DNA of 64,000 bases from Synergistaceae bacterium (GTDB taxonomy: Bacteria > Synergistota > Synergistia > Synergistales > Aminobacteriaceae), in NCBI GenBank assembly GCA_018436595.1, contig JAHDLC010000036.1, positions 1 through 64,000 of the forward strand. Direction: 5' to 3'. A model generated the notes under the pieces. It was not told the origin of the DNA. It did no database searches and worked only from the letters and a program-made list of their open reading frames with translations. This document shows, one piece after another, positions 41,893-50,396 of the stretch (within the stretch, counting starts at the first letter, position 1; every line of letters starts with the position of its first letter). The translations under genes and the position numbers were made by a program.

Positions 41893-43221
41893 CTAGATCT
41901 TCACAGGAAAGATGGTCTGCTCGCTGACATCCGTCTCGAGGGCGTCAAGCGCCACACCCGTCCTGTGGTAGCGGAGGGCCCATTCATCGTCCGGGCGGAG
42001 TTGGGGATTGCCCAGGGGATAGGGGACGGAGACCGTGGGAACCATCTTGTTGACGCCGACGGTCTTCGCGATGTTGGTGAGGTTGCACATGACAACCACG
42101 GGAATGCCGCTGCGCTCGATTTCCTTCGCGATCGTTGACCCGCAACGAGTGCAGGTTCCTCAGGTCGCTGTGAGAACAACGGCTTCCACGTTCCGTTCAT
42201 GGAGCACCGCGGCGATCTCACGGCCCATGCGGGCGGCCTCTCCCTGGGTGGTGCCGGTGCCGACGGTGGTGTAGTAGTAATCGTCCACTTCGCCGATCCT
42301 GCCCTCCCGCTGGTAGGCCCGGATGGCGTCAAGGGGAACCACCACGTTGGGGTTCCTGTCGGCCTGCTCTGGATCGTAGCCGGCATGAATGGTCTTGTAC
42401 TCCGGGGCAGTGAATCCTTTTTCGAGTCCGGAGATGTCGTACTTCCCCCACTTCGTGGCGGAGCAGGACTGGATTCTGTCAGGGTTTTCCCGGGGGACGA
42501 TGCCGCCGGAGGTTACCAGGGCCAGGCGCACTTTCCGCAGGTCCTTCACCGCCGGGGCGACGGGGACACGGTCCAGGGCCGGCATGGGCAGCTCGGTCTG
42601 GTAGGGTTCGCCCCTGAGCTTGGCGATCATCATGTCCACGACCCGGTCGGCCGCCATGACGGGCTCCCTGCCGATGTCCTCCAGGAAAACTTCGTGACGG
42701 ATTCCCCTGGGGAAATAGCCTTCCATGACCGCCGGAAGGAGTTTCCCGCCCCTGGCGATCCTGTCGGCGAAAGCAGCGAGCTTTTCCATGTCCTGTTTCA
42801 TGAAAGTGGCCCGGTTGCCGCCCCGGAAGATGTACATATCCTTGTGGAACAGCTCCACTCCCGGATTTTCCTCGTTCATGGACGTGATCACGGGAACGCC
42901 GTGCTTTTCCTTCACGGCCTTGCAGACCTGACCGCAGGCTGCCCCGTACCGGCCTGCGTTAAAGGCAGGGCCGGCGATAAAGATATCGAACTCCACGCCC
43001 TCGAGCATCGCCAGGATGCGGGCCAGGGCCTCGTCCGTGCGGGACGCCATGAAATTGTCGCCGCAGATGACGGTGTGGGTCACTTCCACGTCCTTCGCGA
43101 GGCTGTTGAAAATCTGGGTGCACCCGACAGTTCCGGTGCGGATTTCAGGCTCGTAGTCGGCCATGTCCTCGCCGCCCACCTGCCCGAAAAACTGGTTGAT
43201 GTAATGAATCGCCTTGAGCAT
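41893..43221 (-). CDS. grdH: Betaine (glycine/sarcosine/betaine) reductase component B selenoprotein
   Basis: This is the large selenoprotein subunit of component B, which binds the substrate and passes the carboxymethyl group on to selenoprotein A. The frame contains one in-frame TGA (complement at 42160-42162, codon 354) in VVLTAT-U-GTCTRCGSTIA. This is the UxxCxxC active site of GrdB/GrdF/GrdH, and the frame runs on through VVMCNLTNIAKTVGVNKMVPTVSVPYPLGNP to 41893. The ATG at 43221 follows GGGGAAGGAGA. Read as Sec, the protein is 442 aa, the normal family length. A hairpin directly after the TGA can serve as the SECIS. Betaine rather than sarcosine is inferred from the BCCT gene. Confidence 0.92.
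42138..42162 (-). promoter_or_regulatory. UGA(Sec) codon and candidate SECIS hairpin in grdH
   Basis: On the minus strand TGA is followed by GGA and then ACCTGC-ACTCGTT-GCGGGT, a 6-bp stem (one G-U) with a 7-nt loop. Bacterial SECIS elements sit inside the coding region right after the UGA, as here. The stem also encodes the conserved TCTRCG, so coding and RNA constraints overlap. Confidence 0.65.
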
Positions 43222-43238
43222 TATGCCTTCTCCCCTTC

Positions 43239-44546
43239 CTAGTAGTCCATGCAGGTCTTCACGGAGAAGCCGCTGATGTGGTCCGAGCAGAACATGCCGT
43301 TGTTTTCCATGACAAGGGAACCATCGGCGCGGACACACCCTTCCCAGCCGCCCGAGAGGCCGTCGCGGCCCATGGATTCAAGTTCGCCGAGGACAGTCTT
43401 CATCGGGGGCAGCTCAAAATACTGGGATACGTTCCCCGTAGAAACCAGGGCGTTCGCCGCCGGATCAAGGGCCACCAGGGGCTGGGACGCCCCGTCACGC
43501 CCGGTGCATTCGTTGGAGATGCCTACGGTCTTCACACCGACCTTCTCCAGCTCGACGATGGTCTGAATATAGTCCACATCCGGATTGCCATACCCTTCTT
43601 CAGCCACGATCGCGCCGTCGGCGCCGAGGTTCTTCGCCATCTGGGCCACCATGTAGGCGGAACGCTGCTTCTGGTCCATGGCCACGTTGAGGTTGGACAT
43701 GACGATCCCGAGGAAGTTCAGCGTCTTGCCGTGCTCCTTCATCAGGCGCTTCACCACGGGGTTGTTGCAGTGCTCGTAGGTGGACATCTTGGAGGAGACG
43801 GGCATGAAGCTGCCGGAGACCACTGCCCCGTCGAGCAGCTCGTTGGGGTGCATGAAGGTGGGAAGCATGTGGTTGCCGTCCCATCCGTAGATCAGGGTGT
43901 TGTATCCCATGGCCTCCATCTGTGTCTGGGGCTGAAGGACATAGACCACCGACGGAAGCTCCTGCACGATACTCTCCCTGCGGTTGACGGGCTCGAGTTC
44001 CCAGGTCTCGATCTCCTCCGGCTCGAGGGCGGCCACGCACTTGCCCACGTACTCGGCGAGACGGTGCCCGGCCCAGCGCAGAGCCCGGTTTTTCTTCTGC
44101 TGCTCCCGGCGCTCGAACTCTTCATCCGTGTCGCCCACAAGGACAAGGTTCTTCAGGGAACCGTAAATCGTGTTCCTCTGGAAGGGGCCGCTCATGTCGA
44201 TCAGACCGTCCTGGAAGCTTCCCCAGTGCTTCCCGACCACGATCAGGGAGCAGTCCTTCAGGGCGTGGGTTCTCCCCTGCCCTGCCGGCGTCACGGGATT
44301 GGTCATGCCGGGGAACATCACGCCGCCGGAGACCTTGCAGCGCATTTCAATGGCTTCCTTCACGGGAACCATGCGGACTTCGTCACCCGGATTGACGATG
44401 TACAGATCAGCCTCGGTGATGTGGCTGTCTTCCTTCACCACCGCAAGGGCCTCTTCTTTGTTTATGGTCAGCACGCCCCTGCTGTAGCCGGTCTTCGAAC
44501 CGAAGACCATATCCTTCACAAAAAACTTTCCTATTTCCAGCTTCAT
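43239..44546 (-). CDS. grdI: Betaine reductase component B proprotein (alpha/beta subunits)
   Basis: This 435-aa precursor of the GrdE/GrdG/GrdI family is cut internally to form two subunits, with a pyruvoyl group at the new N-terminus that binds the amine substrate. The Cys in MSTYEHCNNPVVKRL (about residue 260) is the best candidate for the cleavage site, since relatives are cut near the middle. Other conserved blocks are VFGSKTGYSRGVLTIN at the start, VVGKHWGSFQDGLIDMSGP and GISNECTGRDGASQPLV. The ATG at 44546 is preferred over 44585 because the conserved sequence begins there and GGAGGG precedes it. It is the first gene of the unit, 17 nt before grdH. Confidence 0.92.
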   Translation of the reverse strand: MKLEIGKFFVKDMVFGSKTGYSRGVLTINKEEALAVVKEDSHITEADLYIVNPGDEVRMVPVKEAIEMRCKVSGGVMFPGMTNPVTPAGQGRTHALKDCSLIVVGKHWGSFQDGLIDMSGPFQRNTIYGSLKNLVLVGDTDEEFERREQQKKNRALRWAGHRLAEYVGKCVAALEPEEIETWELEPVNRRESIVQELPSVVYVLQPQTQMEAMGYNTLIYGWDGNHMLPTFMHPNELLDGAVVSGSFMPVSSKMSTYEHCNNPVVKRLMKEHGKTLNFLGIVMSNLNVAMDQKQRSAYMVAQMAKNLGADGAIVAEEGYGNPDVDYIQTIVELEKVGVKTVGISNECTGRDGASQPLVALDPAANALVSTGNVSQYFELPPMKTVLGELESMGRDGLSGGWEGCVRADGSLVMENNGMFCSDHISGFSVKTCMDY

Positions 44547-44565
44547 AGGCTCACCCTCCCGGAAT

Positions 44566-44580
44566 GGAATAACGTATTCC
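44566..44580. promoter_or_regulatory. Short palindrome upstream of grdI
   Basis: GGAAT-AACGT-ATTCC lies 20-34 nt upstream of the grdI start, in the 284-nt region divergent to the histidine kinase gene. It could be an operator, possibly for the neighbouring response regulator. The arms are only 5 bp, so it may be chance. Confidence 0.3.
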
Positions 44581-44830
44581 TCCACTGGTCAGTCTAGGGG
44601 AAGGGGAGTCGGCCCGCATCGTGCAAAACATGATTGTCCGCTAGCACATTTCATGAAAAAACAAAGGAAGCTCTGCCCCGGGCGACGAATTTTTCCGCTC
44701 CCCGCATGATATTTCGGCCTTTCGGCATCCGGGAGGAACTTGAGCCGCCTTCCCGGCTAAGTTGTTTCCTTCCCGGCCCAAAGTGTAGAATCTCAGGGAA
44801 GCAGCCCTCGCTGCAAAGGAGGCGGAACTG

Positions 44831-45913
44831 ATGAACCATGACCAGACACCCTACGACGCCCTCGGCGCCCTTTTCGCAAAGATACTTGAACCCGTGGCTC
44901 TCTACCGGGCAATCTACGATGAGCGGGGAGACTTCCAGGACGTGGTATACATCGAGGTCAACAGCGCCTACGAACAGGTAATGGACATCCGCAGGGAGGA
45001 ACTGATCGGGCGCCCCTTCCGGGAAATTTGGTCGGAAAAGGAACGGGAATGGCAGGACATCATCCTCCAGGTCGCCACCACAGGAATCTACGCCCGCCAT
45101 GAAGGTCCGAGCTACGACACGGGAAAGTACCTTCACGCCATCGCCTTCAGTCCCACCCGCTCCGTCGTCGCCGTGATCTTCCTCGACATGACCGACTGGA
45201 AGCGGGCGGAGGAGGTCCTGCTGGAAAAGGAAGTCCTCCTCACGGAGTACCGCCAGGAACTGCGCACCCTCGCTGCCAGACTTTCCCTCGCGGAGGAACG
45301 GACCCGCCGGGAGATCGCCGTAAAACTCCACGACAGGGTAGGCTATTCCCTCGTCTCCCTGCTCTCCCGACTGAGGGCATTGGCCGAAAAGCATTCTCCC
45401 GATGACATTGCCCCGGCCATCGAGGAAGTGGAAGGGCTCCTCTCCGACACCCGTTCCCTGACACTGGAGATAAGCTCGCCGCTTCTCTACGAAGTCGGAC
45501 TGGAACCTGCCCTCGCTTCCCTCGGCGACCGGATGCTGACGCCCCACGGCATATCCGTCGACTTCCGGGAATGCGGCCCTGAAGCGAACATTTCCATGGA
45601 AATCCGCATTCTCATGTACCAGATGGCCCAGGAGCTGCTGCTGAACGTAATCAAGCACGCCGGGGCAAAGAAGGTGATTCTCCGGGTGCAGCGCGGCAAC
45701 AAGCGGGTCCGCCTGCTCGTGGAGGACGACGGTGCCGGGTTCTCCTCCAACACGCCGAAACACTGGGGAAAGTGGGGCGGCATGGGACTTTTCAGCATAC
45801 GGGAAAAACTTCACTCCGTGGGCGGCGAAATCCGGGTTTTCTCCGAGAAGGGCAAAGGATCCACCGTGGCCATCGTCGCCCCGCTGGCATTCGAAGGAGG
45901 AACGGCGCAATGA
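44831..45913 (+). CDS. Cytoplasmic PAS sensor histidine kinase (NarL/HisKA_3 type)
   Basis: This 360-aa kinase has no membrane helix. An N-terminal PAS-like domain (about 10-120: LEPVALYRAIYDERGDFQDVVYIEVNSAYEQVMDIRREELIGRPFREIW) is followed by a coiled coil and a HisKA_3 dimerisation domain with the phospho-acceptor His in REIAVKLHDRVGYSL. The HATPase domain shows N-box ELLLNVIKHAGAKKVIL, VEDDGAGF and GGMGLFSIREKLHSVGG. It overlaps the response regulator gene by 4 nt. It is divergent from the betaine reductase unit, so that unit may be a target. The PAS ligand is unknown. Confidence 0.93.
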   Translation: MNHDQTPYDALGALFAKILEPVALYRAIYDERGDFQDVVYIEVNSAYEQVMDIRREELIGRPFREIWSEKEREWQDIILQVATTGIYARHEGPSYDTGKYLHAIAFSPTRSVVAVIFLDMTDWKRAEEVLLEKEVLLTEYRQELRTLAARLSLAEERTRREIAVKLHDRVGYSLVSLLSRLRALAEKHSPDDIAPAIEEVEGLLSDTRSLTLEISSPLLYEVGLEPALASLGDRMLTPHGISVDFRECGPEANISMEIRILMYQMAQELLLNVIKHAGAKKVILRVQRGNKRVRLLVEDDGAGFSSNTPKHWGKWGGMGLFSIREKLHSVGGEIRVFSEKGKGSTVAIVAPLAFEGGTAQ

Positions 45914-46560
45914 AGATACGGGTCCTGATGATCGACGACCACAGGCTCTTTCTTGCAGGACTTGAGGACATTCTCGCCCGGGAGGATGATTTCGAGGTGG
46001 CGGGCGTGGCCGGAAGCTGCCGGGAAGGCATGGCGCTGGCGCTCGAGAAGCGCCCCGACGTTATCATTCTCGACCTTGCCATGCCCGAAACCAGCGGCGT
46101 TGAGGCAGCCCGCATCCTTTCGGAGGCACTGCCCGGCGTCCGGATGGCGGCCCTCACCATGCACCTTGACCGACAGATGGTTTTTGAAGCCCTGAAAAGC
46201 GGCATGACAGGATACATACTGAAAGAAGCCACTCCCGAGGAATTCCTCTTTGCCCTCCGGGTGATTGCCCGCGGGGAAACATGGCTCAGTCCCAAGGTCG
46301 CCACCCTCGTGGCGAAAGACTTCGTCCGGCAGGGAGCCCAGGAAGGAGCGAGCGAACCCGCCCTCTCGGAACGGGAGCGGGAGGTACTGCACCTCCTTGT
46401 GAAGGGTGCCGGAACACGGGAGATAGCCGGGAAGCTCCACATCAGCAAGAGCACTGTGGACACCCACCGCCGCAACATCCTCGACAAGCTTGGCTGTGAG
46501 AACGTCACCTGTTTGACCCGTTACGCCCTGCGTCACGGACTGGTGGACCTGGACGAATAA
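45910..46560 (+). CDS. LuxR/NarL-type response regulator
   Basis: This 216-aa partner of the upstream kinase has a receiver domain (1-120) with acidic residues in MIDDHRLF, the phospho-acceptor Asp in VIILDLAMPETSGVEAA and Lys in GYILKEATPEEF. The C-terminal LuxR HTH (about 150-212) reads LSEREREVLHLLVKGAGTREIAGKLHISKSTVDTHRRNILDKLGCENVTCLTRYAL. The ATG at 45910 overlaps the kinase stop. A PhzF-type gene follows after 22 nt and may be in the same transcript. Confidence 0.95.
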   Translation: MKIRVLMIDDHRLFLAGLEDILAREDDFEVAGVAGSCREGMALALEKRPDVIILDLAMPETSGVEAARILSEALPGVRMAALTMHLDRQMVFEALKSGMTGYILKEATPEEFLFALRVIARGETWLSPKVATLVAKDFVRQGAQEGASEPALSEREREVLHLLVKGAGTREIAGKLHISKSTVDTHRRNILDKLGCENVTCLTRYALRHGLVDLDE

Positions 46561-46582
46561 AGGAAGAAGAAAGGGGAAGAAA

Positions 46583-47362
46583 ATGAGGTATTACGTGGTT
46601 GACGCGTTTGCGGAAAAGGTGTTCGAAGGAAATCCCGCGGGAATCTGCGTCCTGGACAGCTGGCTGCCGGACGGGCTGATGCAAAACATCGCCATGGAAA
46701 ACAACCTGTCCGAAACCGCCTTTACGGTGAAAGAGGAGAAGGCCTACAGGCTGCGGTGGTTTACCCCCGGGGGAGAGATCGACCTGTGCGGCCATGCAAC
46801 CCTGGCCGCGGCCTACGTTCTCTCCAGGTTCAAGGAACCGGATGCCGGGGAATTCTCCTTTGAAACGCGGAGCGGCAGGCTGACGGTGACCCGCAGGGAA
46901 GACCTGTTTGAACTGGACTTTCCAGCCTATGTTCTAACCTCAACACCGGTCACGGATGCCATGGCGGAAGCCATCGGCTTCCGCCCTACTGAGGCCTGGT
47001 CGGCGAGAGACCTGGTCTGCGTGCTTGATGACGAGCGGCAGGTCCGTGAAGCTGCGCCGGATATGGCAAGAGTTCGGGAGCTGGACGGTCTTCTCCTCCA
47101 CCTGACCGCCCGGGGAAAGGACCACGACTGCGTATCCCGCAGCTTTGCCCCGAAACTGAACGTGCCGGAGGATCCTGTCTGCGGATCAGGACATTGTCAT
47201 ATTGTCCCTCTCTGGAGCCGGAAGCTGGGGAAACACGACCTGATCGCCCGGCAGGCTTCCAGCCGGGGCGGAACACTCTTCTGCCGGGACTGCGGCGAAA
47301 GGGTCCTCCTTGCCGGCAGGGCCGTCCTGTACTCCATTGCGGAGATTTATCCCGGAGAATAG
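46583..47362 (+). CDS. PhzF family isomerase/epimerase
   Basis: This 259-aa enzyme has the duplicated diaminopimelate-epimerase-like fold. N-terminal marks are YYVVDAFAEKVFEGNPAGICVLDSWLPDGLMQNIAMENNLSETAFTV, with the catalytic Glu in NLSETAF, and LRWFTPGGEIDLCGHATLAAAYVL. The C-terminal half has VPEDPVCGSGHCHIVPLWSRKLG. PhzF proteins outside phenazine clusters have unknown substrates, and no phenazine gene is near. The RBS is GAAAGGGGAAGAAA. A hairpin follows the gene. Confidence 0.93.
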   Translation: MRYYVVDAFAEKVFEGNPAGICVLDSWLPDGLMQNIAMENNLSETAFTVKEEKAYRLRWFTPGGEIDLCGHATLAAAYVLSRFKEPDAGEFSFETRSGRLTVTRREDLFELDFPAYVLTSTPVTDAMAEAIGFRPTEAWSARDLVCVLDDERQVREAAPDMARVRELDGLLLHLTARGKDHDCVSRSFAPKLNVPEDPVCGSGHCHIVPLWSRKLGKHDLIARQASSRGGTLFCRDCGERVLLAGRAVLYSIAEIYPGE

Positions 47363-47380
47363 CGCAGTATCCGGAAAACG

Positions 47381-47418
47381 CCGAAGGCTGCGGGGCCATC
47401 TTCTCCGGCAGCCTTCGG
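47381..47418. terminator. Hairpin between convergent phzF-type and membrane-protein genes
   Basis: CCGAAGGCTGC (47381-47391) pairs with GCAGCCTTCGG (47408-47418). On the minus strand it is followed by CGTTTTCC, so it most likely ends the 47433-47915 gene and may also stop transcription from the other side. Confidence 0.65.
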
Positions 47419-47432
47419 AGGGAAACAGCCGT

Positions 47433-47915
47433 CTACTTTCGGCCGGACCGGATCCAGAGAAGCATCGCAAGCACCGTCAGTACCATCGCTGAATTCCATC
47501 CCCACTGCGAAAGGGAATTCCTCAGATGGCGGTCGAGGGAGCGGCGGGTGACGAACCAGTGAGTGTAGCCGGGAGGCGTCATCGAAAATTCCCCGTCGGG
47601 AAGGACGATCACTTCCAGTTTCTGCCCGTGCCGGAGCGAACCCACTTCCGTTATCTCGTCCATCAAAATGTGGGATGCCGCAATATCCCTTACGGCATCA
47701 TCCTCACCATCGGTCACGATCTCGGCAAGAGCTATCGTTCTTGTGCCCGTGTCGCCGCTGGAAACCTCCCGGAATCCCAGAGTCCGCACCATGGTTGTCA
47801 CGCCCCGGTCCCGGAAAGCATTAACCTCTGCGGTGAGCCACCGGGAGACGAGAAGGATGACGACAGCCGAAAAAAAGAGGACTATCGCGGCGATTACACC
47901 ATAGGGTCTTTTCAT
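47433..47915 (-). CDS. Hypothetical two-helix membrane protein
   Basis: This 160-aa protein has a membrane helix at about residues 5-25 (YGVIAAIVLFFSAVVILLVS) and another at the C-terminus (SAMVLTVLAMLLWI), with an extracytoplasmic domain between them (TEVGSLRHGQKLEVIVLPDGEFSMTPPGYTHWFVTRRSL). I do not recognise a family. The ATG at 47915 follows AGGGGGAAA. It is a single gene ending at a hairpin. Confidence 0.75.
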   Translation of the reverse strand: MKRPYGVIAAIVLFFSAVVILLVSRWLTAEVNAFRDRGVTTMVRTLGFREVSSGDTGTRTIALAEIVTDGEDDAVRDIAASHILMDEITEVGSLRHGQKLEVIVLPDGEFSMTPPGYTHWFVTRRSLDRHLRNSLSQWGWNSAMVLTVLAMLLWIRSGRK

Positions 47916-48137
47916 TTTTCCCCCTGTTTTTCCATGAAAATTCCACGAAGAATATTCTATCGCCTGAAGCGGCGGAAGAACAGCGGCGTTTTCCCCCAAA
48001 AACAGCCCTCTCCTGTTCCGCCTCCGCACTTCCTGTACATCGGACATTCACCAGCGGGATACGTCGCCTACCGAGCCGCCGGGAGGCTTATTTAAACGTG
48101 CATATTTTGAACATCATTCCGATGAGACTTTTTTTCA

Positions 48138-48167
48138 TTGACAAGTTTGCTGCGTTATGAATATAAT
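48138..48167 (+). promoter_or_regulatory. Strong promoter of the Fe-ADH/TTT operon
   Basis: TTGACA at 48138-48143 and TATAAT at 48162-48167 are both perfect consensus boxes, with an 18-nt spacer. Transcription should start near 48174, about 90 nt before the first gene. A perfect promoter usually needs a repressor, and a palindromic site lies right after it. Confidence 0.85.
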
Positions 48168-48182
48168 CAGGCCGGACCTATT

Positions 48183-48201
48183 TGGTTACCATGGTATACC
48201 A
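48183..48201. promoter_or_regulatory. Tandem palindrome operator, probably for the GntR/FCD regulator
   Basis: TGGTTACCATGGTATACCA consists of two abutting palindromes, TGGT-T-ACCA and TGGT-AT-ACCA. TGGT...ACCA half sites are typical of the FadR/FCD branch of GntR regulators. It begins about 9 nt after the expected transcription start, so a bound repressor would block RNA polymerase. The GntR/FCD gene at the end of this operon is the natural candidate. Confidence 0.65.
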
Positions 48202-48264
48202 GAAACTTGTCCGGGAATTTCCCTTTTCCCGAATGGTTTTTTCCATGACAGGAGAGTGAGCATT

Positions 48265-49416
48265 ATGACCTACAGGATGCGTCCGCCGCGGGATGTGGTT
48301 TCCGGAAAGGGAAGCCTGGAGCAGATAGGGGAGATCGTTTCTTCCTTCGCTCCGGCATCCGTCGCCTTCCTCGTGGACGGAAACGTGCGGAAGAACGGCG
48401 GAGCCGACAGGATCCTGGAACTGCTGGCCGTTCCCGGTTCCGAACTCCACGTTGTCAGCGATCTTCCCGTAGAGCCGGAAACAGGCCAGGTGAAGGAGCT
48501 TTTCGGAAAGCTGAAGGACCTCCGGGTGGACCTGGTGGTGGCCATGGGTGGCGGAAGCGTCCTCGACAGCGCCAAGATGGTCTCCGTGCTCCTCCGGAAC
48601 CCCGGCTGCCTGGACAATCTTCTGGACGCACAGCTCATCAAAGAAAGAGGCGTTCCCCTGATCGCTATACCCACTTCTGCCGGAACGGGTTCCGAGGCGA
48701 CGCCGAATGCCATCGTTGTGGTGCCGGAACAGAAGCTGAAAGTGGGGGTTGTCCATCCCTTCTTCATCCCGGACTGCGTCATCCTCGATCCCTCCGTCAC
48801 CCTGACCCTTCCCCCGAACGTCACCGCCGCAACGGGGCTGGACGCCTTCTGCCACGCTATCGAATGCTTCATCTCGAAAAAACGGAATCCCTTTTCTGAC
48901 CTCTATGCCCTGGAGGCCATCCGGCTCATCAGCCGCAGCCTGATGAAGGCATACAGGGACGGCTCGGATCTCCAGGCACGGGAAGACCTGCTCCTCGCCG
49001 CCTTCTACGGGGGCATGTGCATCGCCTCCTCCAGCACCGTGGCTGTCCACGCCCTCTCCTATCCCCTGGGCGGCCGGTACCGCATCCCCCACGGCATCTC
49101 CAACGCCATTCTTCTTCCCTGGGTCATGGAGTTCAACCGCGATACGGTGACGGACAGGTTCGCCGAAGTCGCCGCCGCCATGGGAATCCCTCCGGAGACC
49201 GATGACGGGGAGACGTCCAAAAAGACCGTCGAGGGCATCTTCTCCCTGGTGCGCTCCCTGGGTATCCCGTCGGACTTCCGGGAACTGGGGGTCAGGAAAG
49301 AAGACCTGGACGAGATCGTCGCCGCGGCGATGAAGGTCACCCGTCTTCTGGACAACAACCCCAAGCCCCTCACGCCGGAGGATGCCCGGAACATCTACCT
49401 GAAGCTGCTGCCTTAG
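48265..49416 (+). CDS. Iron-containing alcohol dehydrogenase
   Basis: This 383-aa NAD(P)-linked dehydrogenase of the group III family has the nucleotide motif VVAMGGGSVLDSAKM, the family marker IAIPTSAGTGSEATPNAIVVV and metal ligands in TGLDAFCHAIECFIS and AVHALSYPLGGRYRIPHG. The ATG at 48265 has AGGAGAG at 8 nt; earlier in-frame ATGs run through the promoter. It is the first gene of the operon and probably interconverts an alcohol or hydroxy acid with an aldehyde or keto acid that the next genes handle. Confidence 0.94.
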   Translation: MTYRMRPPRDVVSGKGSLEQIGEIVSSFAPASVAFLVDGNVRKNGGADRILELLAVPGSELHVVSDLPVEPETGQVKELFGKLKDLRVDLVVAMGGGSVLDSAKMVSVLLRNPGCLDNLLDAQLIKERGVPLIAIPTSAGTGSEATPNAIVVVPEQKLKVGVVHPFFIPDCVILDPSVTLTLPPNVTAATGLDAFCHAIECFISKKRNPFSDLYALEAIRLISRSLMKAYRDGSDLQAREDLLLAAFYGGMCIASSSTVAVHALSYPLGGRYRIPHGISNAILLPWVMEFNRDTVTDRFAEVAAAMGIPPETDDGETSKKTVEGIFSLVRSLGIPSDFRELGVRKEDLDEIVAAAMKVTRLLDNNPKPLTPEDARNIYLKLLP

Positions 49417-49480
49417 CCGGCTCCGTCCGGCAGCGATGCGGATCGCCGCCGGGATTCATTCTGTTCAGGAGGAATACAAC

Positions 49481-50368
49481 ATGTTTGAACCGCGAGGAAT
49501 CATCGCCGCCATGGCGACACCCTTTTTCGAGGACGAATCCATCAACTGGGACGAGCTCCGCAGCCAGGTGAACCGTTTCATCGACGCCGGAATCCACGGG
49601 CTGTTCTGCCTGGGAACGAACGGCGAAAGTTTCGCCCTATCCTTTGATGAGAAAGTGAAGATCATGGAAACCGTCATCTGTGAAAACCGGGGACGGCTCC
49701 CCGTCTACGCGGGAACGGGCTGCATCACCACGAGGGAGACTATCGAACTGACCCAGGCTGCGAAGGCCCTGGGGGCGGACTGCGCGTCCGTCATCTGCCC
49801 CTATTTCGCGGAAAGTTCCCAGGACCAGCTCTACGGCCATTTTAAAGCCGTCGCCGAAGGGGCGGACATCCCTATCGTGCTGTACAACATCCCGGCGAGA
49901 ACGGGAGTAAACCTCACGCACCAGACCGTAAAAAGACTCGCCTCCATACCGAACATAGTGGGTATAAAGGACAGCAGCGGAAATTTCGACAACATCCTCC
50001 GCTACATCGAGGAGACCCGTTCAATCGAAGGAAAAACCTTCCGGGTGGTGTCGGGAAACGATTCCCTGATCCTCTGGACGCTGCTGGCGGGAGGAAGCGG
50101 AGGCATTTCCGGCGTGAGCAACGTCCTTCCCGGCATCATGGCCTCCATTTACGACCTCTGGCTGAAGGGCGACCTTGAAGAGGCGAGAAGGGCCCAGGAC
50201 AGCATACGGCCCCTTCGCGACTGCATGAAGCTCGGAAATCCGAATTCCATCATCAAGCGCGCCGCCAACCTGAGAGGCGAAAAACTCGGTCCCTGCCGGG
50301 CTCCCTTCAACCTGGCATCGGAAGTAGTGGACAGGGCCATCCTCGACGTCCTGAAGCTGTACGCCTGA
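49481..50368 (+). CDS. DapA/NAL family aldolase-type lyase
   Basis: This 295-aa TIM-barrel enzyme is of the dihydrodipicolinate synthase/N-acetylneuraminate lyase superfamily. The Schiff-base Lys is in IVGIKDSSGNF, the catalytic Tyr in IPIVLYNIPARTG, and the pyruvate-binding loop is GLFCLGTNGESFALS. GTNGE instead of GTTGE and the operon context argue against lysine synthesis. A catabolic role, such as splitting or dehydrating a 2-keto-3-deoxy acid, is more likely. The RBS is AGGAGG, 8 nt before the ATG. Confidence 0.93.
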   Translation: MFEPRGIIAAMATPFFEDESINWDELRSQVNRFIDAGIHGLFCLGTNGESFALSFDEKVKIMETVICENRGRLPVYAGTGCITTRETIELTQAAKALGADCASVICPYFAESSQDQLYGHFKAVAEGADIPIVLYNIPARTGVNLTHQTVKRLASIPNIVGIKDSSGNFDNILRYIEETRSIEGKTFRVVSGNDSLILWTLLAGGSGGISGVSNVLPGIMASIYDLWLKGDLEEARRAQDSIRPLRDCMKLGNPNSIIKRAANLRGEKLGPCRAPFNLASEVVDRAILDVLKLYA

Positions 50369-50396
50369 AAATGCCGGGAGAAGAGGAGACGCTGTC

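Noticed and set aside
42160-43338. grdH as a truncated 392-aa protein or pseudogene
   Set aside because: The TGA is at the known Sec position of the family and the frame continues with conserved sequence to 41893.
43239-44546. Cys of SNECTGRD (about residue 347) as the pyruvoyl precursor in GrdI
   Set aside because: Cleavage there would give very unequal fragments, unlike the roughly equal subunits of the family; the Cys in YEHCNNPV near residue 260 fits better.
49481-50368. Lysine-biosynthesis dapA
   Set aside because: The operon is catabolic in content (TTT transporter, dehydrogenases, GntR/FCD) and the GTTGE loop reads GTNGE, so only the superfamily is assigned.
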